NCBI RefSeq assembly: GCF_000430545.1
Contig: NZ_AUMF01000019.1
Span: 1-64,000 of the forward strand
Length of the DNA: 64,000 bases
Direction of reading: 5' to 3'
DNA from: Tenacibaculum ovolyticum DSM 18103
GTDB lineage: Bacteria; Bacteroidota; Bacteroidia; Flavobacteriales; Flavobacteriaceae
In this document: positions 62,500 to 64,000 of the stretch, one piece after another
How positions within the stretch are numbered: position 1 is the stretch's first letter
How the letters are laid out: each line of letters starts with the position of its first letter
Notes under the pieces: generated by a model
The model's database searches: none
What the model saw: only the letters and a program-made list of their open reading frames with translations
Told to the model about the DNA's origin: nothing
Program-made: the position numbers and the translations under genes

Positions 62500-64000
62500 T
62501 TATAAATTTTTCTCCATTTCTTCTCTTGGCCCTACGATTTGATGATCGTAAGATCTCATTCCTGTACCTGCTGGTATACGTTTACCTACAATTACATTTT
62601 CTTTTAATCCTTCTAATGTATCGATTTTACCGTTTACTGCGGCTTCATTTAATACTTTAGTAGTTTCCTGGAACGATGCTGCTGATATAAATGATTTCGT
62701 TTGTAACGATGCTCTTGTAATACCTTGTAATACTTGCTCTGCTGTTGCAGGCTGCGCATCACGTGCTGCTACTAGATTTTTATCTGCTCTACGTAAAATT
62801 GAATTTTCATCTCTTAACTGACGAGCTGAAACCATTTGACCTGGTTTTAAATTCTCAGAATCTCCTGCATCTTCAACAACTTTCATTCCGTAGATATTGT
62901 CGTTGTCTGTGATAAAGTCGTTCTTATGAATTAATTGGTTCTCTAAGAATAATGTATCTCCTGAATCAATAATTCTAACTTTACGCATCATTTGACGTAC
63001 AACTACTTCGAAATGCTTATCATTAATTTTCACACCTTGTAAACGATATACTTCTTGAATTTCGTTTACTAAGTATTCTTGTACAGCTGAAGGCCCTTTA
63101 ATATTTAAAATATCAATAGGTGTTGTTGCTCCATCAGATAATGGCATACCTGCCTTAATGAAATCGTTTTCTTGAACTAAAATCTGATTAGATAATTTCA
63201 CTAAGTATTTAGTAATATCACCTGTTTTAGATTCAATAATAATCTCACGATTACCTCTTTTTATTTTACCGAAAGATACCACACCATCAATCTGAGCAAT
63301 TACTGCTGGGTTAGATGGGTTACGTGCTTCGAATAATTCTGTTACACGTGGTAAACCTCCTGTAATATCTCCTGCTTTACCAGATTTACGTGGAATTTTA
63401 ACTAATGTATGACCTGATTCTACTTTATCACCATCACTTACCATTAAATGAGCTCCTACTGGTAAACTATACGAACGTAACGCATTACCATCAGCATCTT
63501 CAATAATTAATGAAGCAATAATTTTTTTGTTTTTAGAATCGATCATCACTTTTTCCTGGAAACCAGTTTGTTCATCAATTTCAACAGAGTAATTAATACC
63601 TTGCTCTAAATTGTCAAACTTAACTCTTCCTCCGAATTCTGATACGATAACTCCGTTAAATGAATCCCATTGACATACTGCATCTCCTTTTTTAATGGTT
63701 TTAATATCTTTATTAAAGATAGTAGATCCATAAGGGATAATATTAGTACTTAATACGATATCAGTCTTCTTGTCGATAATTTTAATTTCAGCAGTACGTG
63801 AAATAACGATTTCAATTTCTTTTCCGTCATTATCTTTACCATTTACGGTACGTAAATCTTCAATTTTAACTTTACCGTCAAATTTTGCAATTAACTTATT
63901 CTCTTCAGAAATGTTTCCTGCAACCCCACCAACGTGGAATGTACGTAATGTTAACTGTGTACCAGGTTCTCCAATAGATTGTGCTGCAATTACACCAACT
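62500..64000 (-). CDS. rpoC: RNA polymerase subunit beta' (3' part; 5' end outside window)
   Basis: The frame runs without stop from the window edge to the stop at 62500, about 500 codons; the internal Met at 63549 is not a start. At the right edge the bases encode [20 protein letters not shown], the conserved beta' block near the trigger loop, and HVGGVAGN follows. DGALVLDVTEL-like C-terminal parts are replaced by the flavobacterial end ...[18 protein letters not shown]. Single-copy essential gene. Confidence 0.97.
   Translation of the reverse strand, partial: VGVIAAQSIGEPGTQLTLRTFHVGGVAGNISEENKLIAKFDGKVKIEDLRTVNGKDNDGKEIEIVISRTAEIKIIDKKTDIVLSTNIIPYGSTIFNKDIKTIKKGDAVCQWDSFNGVIVSEFGGRVKFDNLEQGINYSVEIDEQTGFQEKVMIDSKNKKIIASLIIEDADGNALRSYSLPVGAHLMVSDGDKVESGHTLVKIPRKSGKAGDITGGLPRVTELFEARNPSNPAVIAQIDGVVSFGKIKRGNREIIIESKTGDITKYLVKLSNQILVQENDFIKAGMPLSDGATTPIDILNIKGPSAVQEYLVNEIQEVYRLQGVKINDKHFEVVVRQMMRKVRIIDSGDTLFLENQLIHKNDFITDNDNIYGMKVVEDAGDSENLKPGQMVSARQLRDENSILRRADKNLVAARDAQPATAEQVLQGITRASLQTKSFISAASFQETTKVLNEAAVNGKIDTLEGLKENVIVGKRIPAGTGMRSYDHQIVGPREEMEKNL

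Overview
The window is about 30% G+C and reads as the chromosome of a member of the Flavobacteriaceae. Supporting signs are gldI, a secreted protease with a type IX secretion (T9SS) C-terminal sorting domain, a fused ccoN-ccoO oxidase gene, PspC/PadR and DUF5916 families, and many promoters of the Bacteroidetes type (TTG, then about 21-24 bases, then TAnnTTTG). Tenacibaculum or Polaribacter relatives are plausible, but the genus is a guess. The window starts inside an IS3-type transposase and ends inside rpoC.

Layout. 0-7.4 kb: IS remnant, AIM24-like and DUF4442 proteins, a DUF4870-PadR-PspC-NTF2 operon with a putative operator over its promoter, a PqqB-like metallo-hydrolase and two orphan genes. 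7.4-12.1 kb: small conserved protein, VanX-like dipeptidase, secreted protein, pdhA-pdhC. 12.1-20.6 kb: a T9SS serine protease that appears to have been inserted behind pdhC (a decayed second copy of the pdhC 3' end lies beyond it), a DUF5916 outer-membrane protein, NTF2-like, AraC, DinB and Crp-type proteins, aroC. 20.8-21.3 kb: two tandem tRNA-Ser(UGA) genes in a duplicated unit. 22.1-26.1 kb: PAP2 phosphatase and a foldase cluster (cyclophilin-FKBP, FKBP, GldI) with nrnA. 26.1-27.7 kb: a frameshifted PhoD-like phosphatase and ndk.

27.8-38.4 kb is an accessory region of short regulator-target modules: three Crp/Fnr proteins, two TetR proteins, a reductase, a flavin monooxygenase, an AhpD-like protein, a ClbS/DfsB-like protein and several small four-helix membrane proteins, three of which share paired histidines. 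Two of the TetR promoters carry clear operator-like repeats. 38.4-48.2 kb: S1/P1 nuclease, an SPFH-DUF4177-small secreted protein-ribbon-helix-helix cluster with a repeated TGATATCATTTT operator, a BNR-repeat giant, DUF2490, DUF819, DUF4369 and a secreted DinB protein.

48.2-62.1 kb is a micro-oxic respiration region: cbb3 oxidase (ccoNO, Q, P, S, G, H-like, a SafE-like protein), the copper ATPase ccoI, oxygen-independent hemN, a universal stress protein, deoC/deoD and an FNR-like regulator. Three promoters here have an FNR-type box (ATGAY-N4-RTCA) placed at exactly the same distance (36.5 bases) from the -7 element, which argues for one regulon run by the FNR-like protein encoded at 61.4 kb. 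The window closes with a DUF3467 protein and the 3' part of rpoC.

No CRISPR array, rRNA, prophage or complete mobile element was found. Several short genes (ccoQ, ccoS, DUF4177, ribbon-helix-helix) were read directly from the bases.
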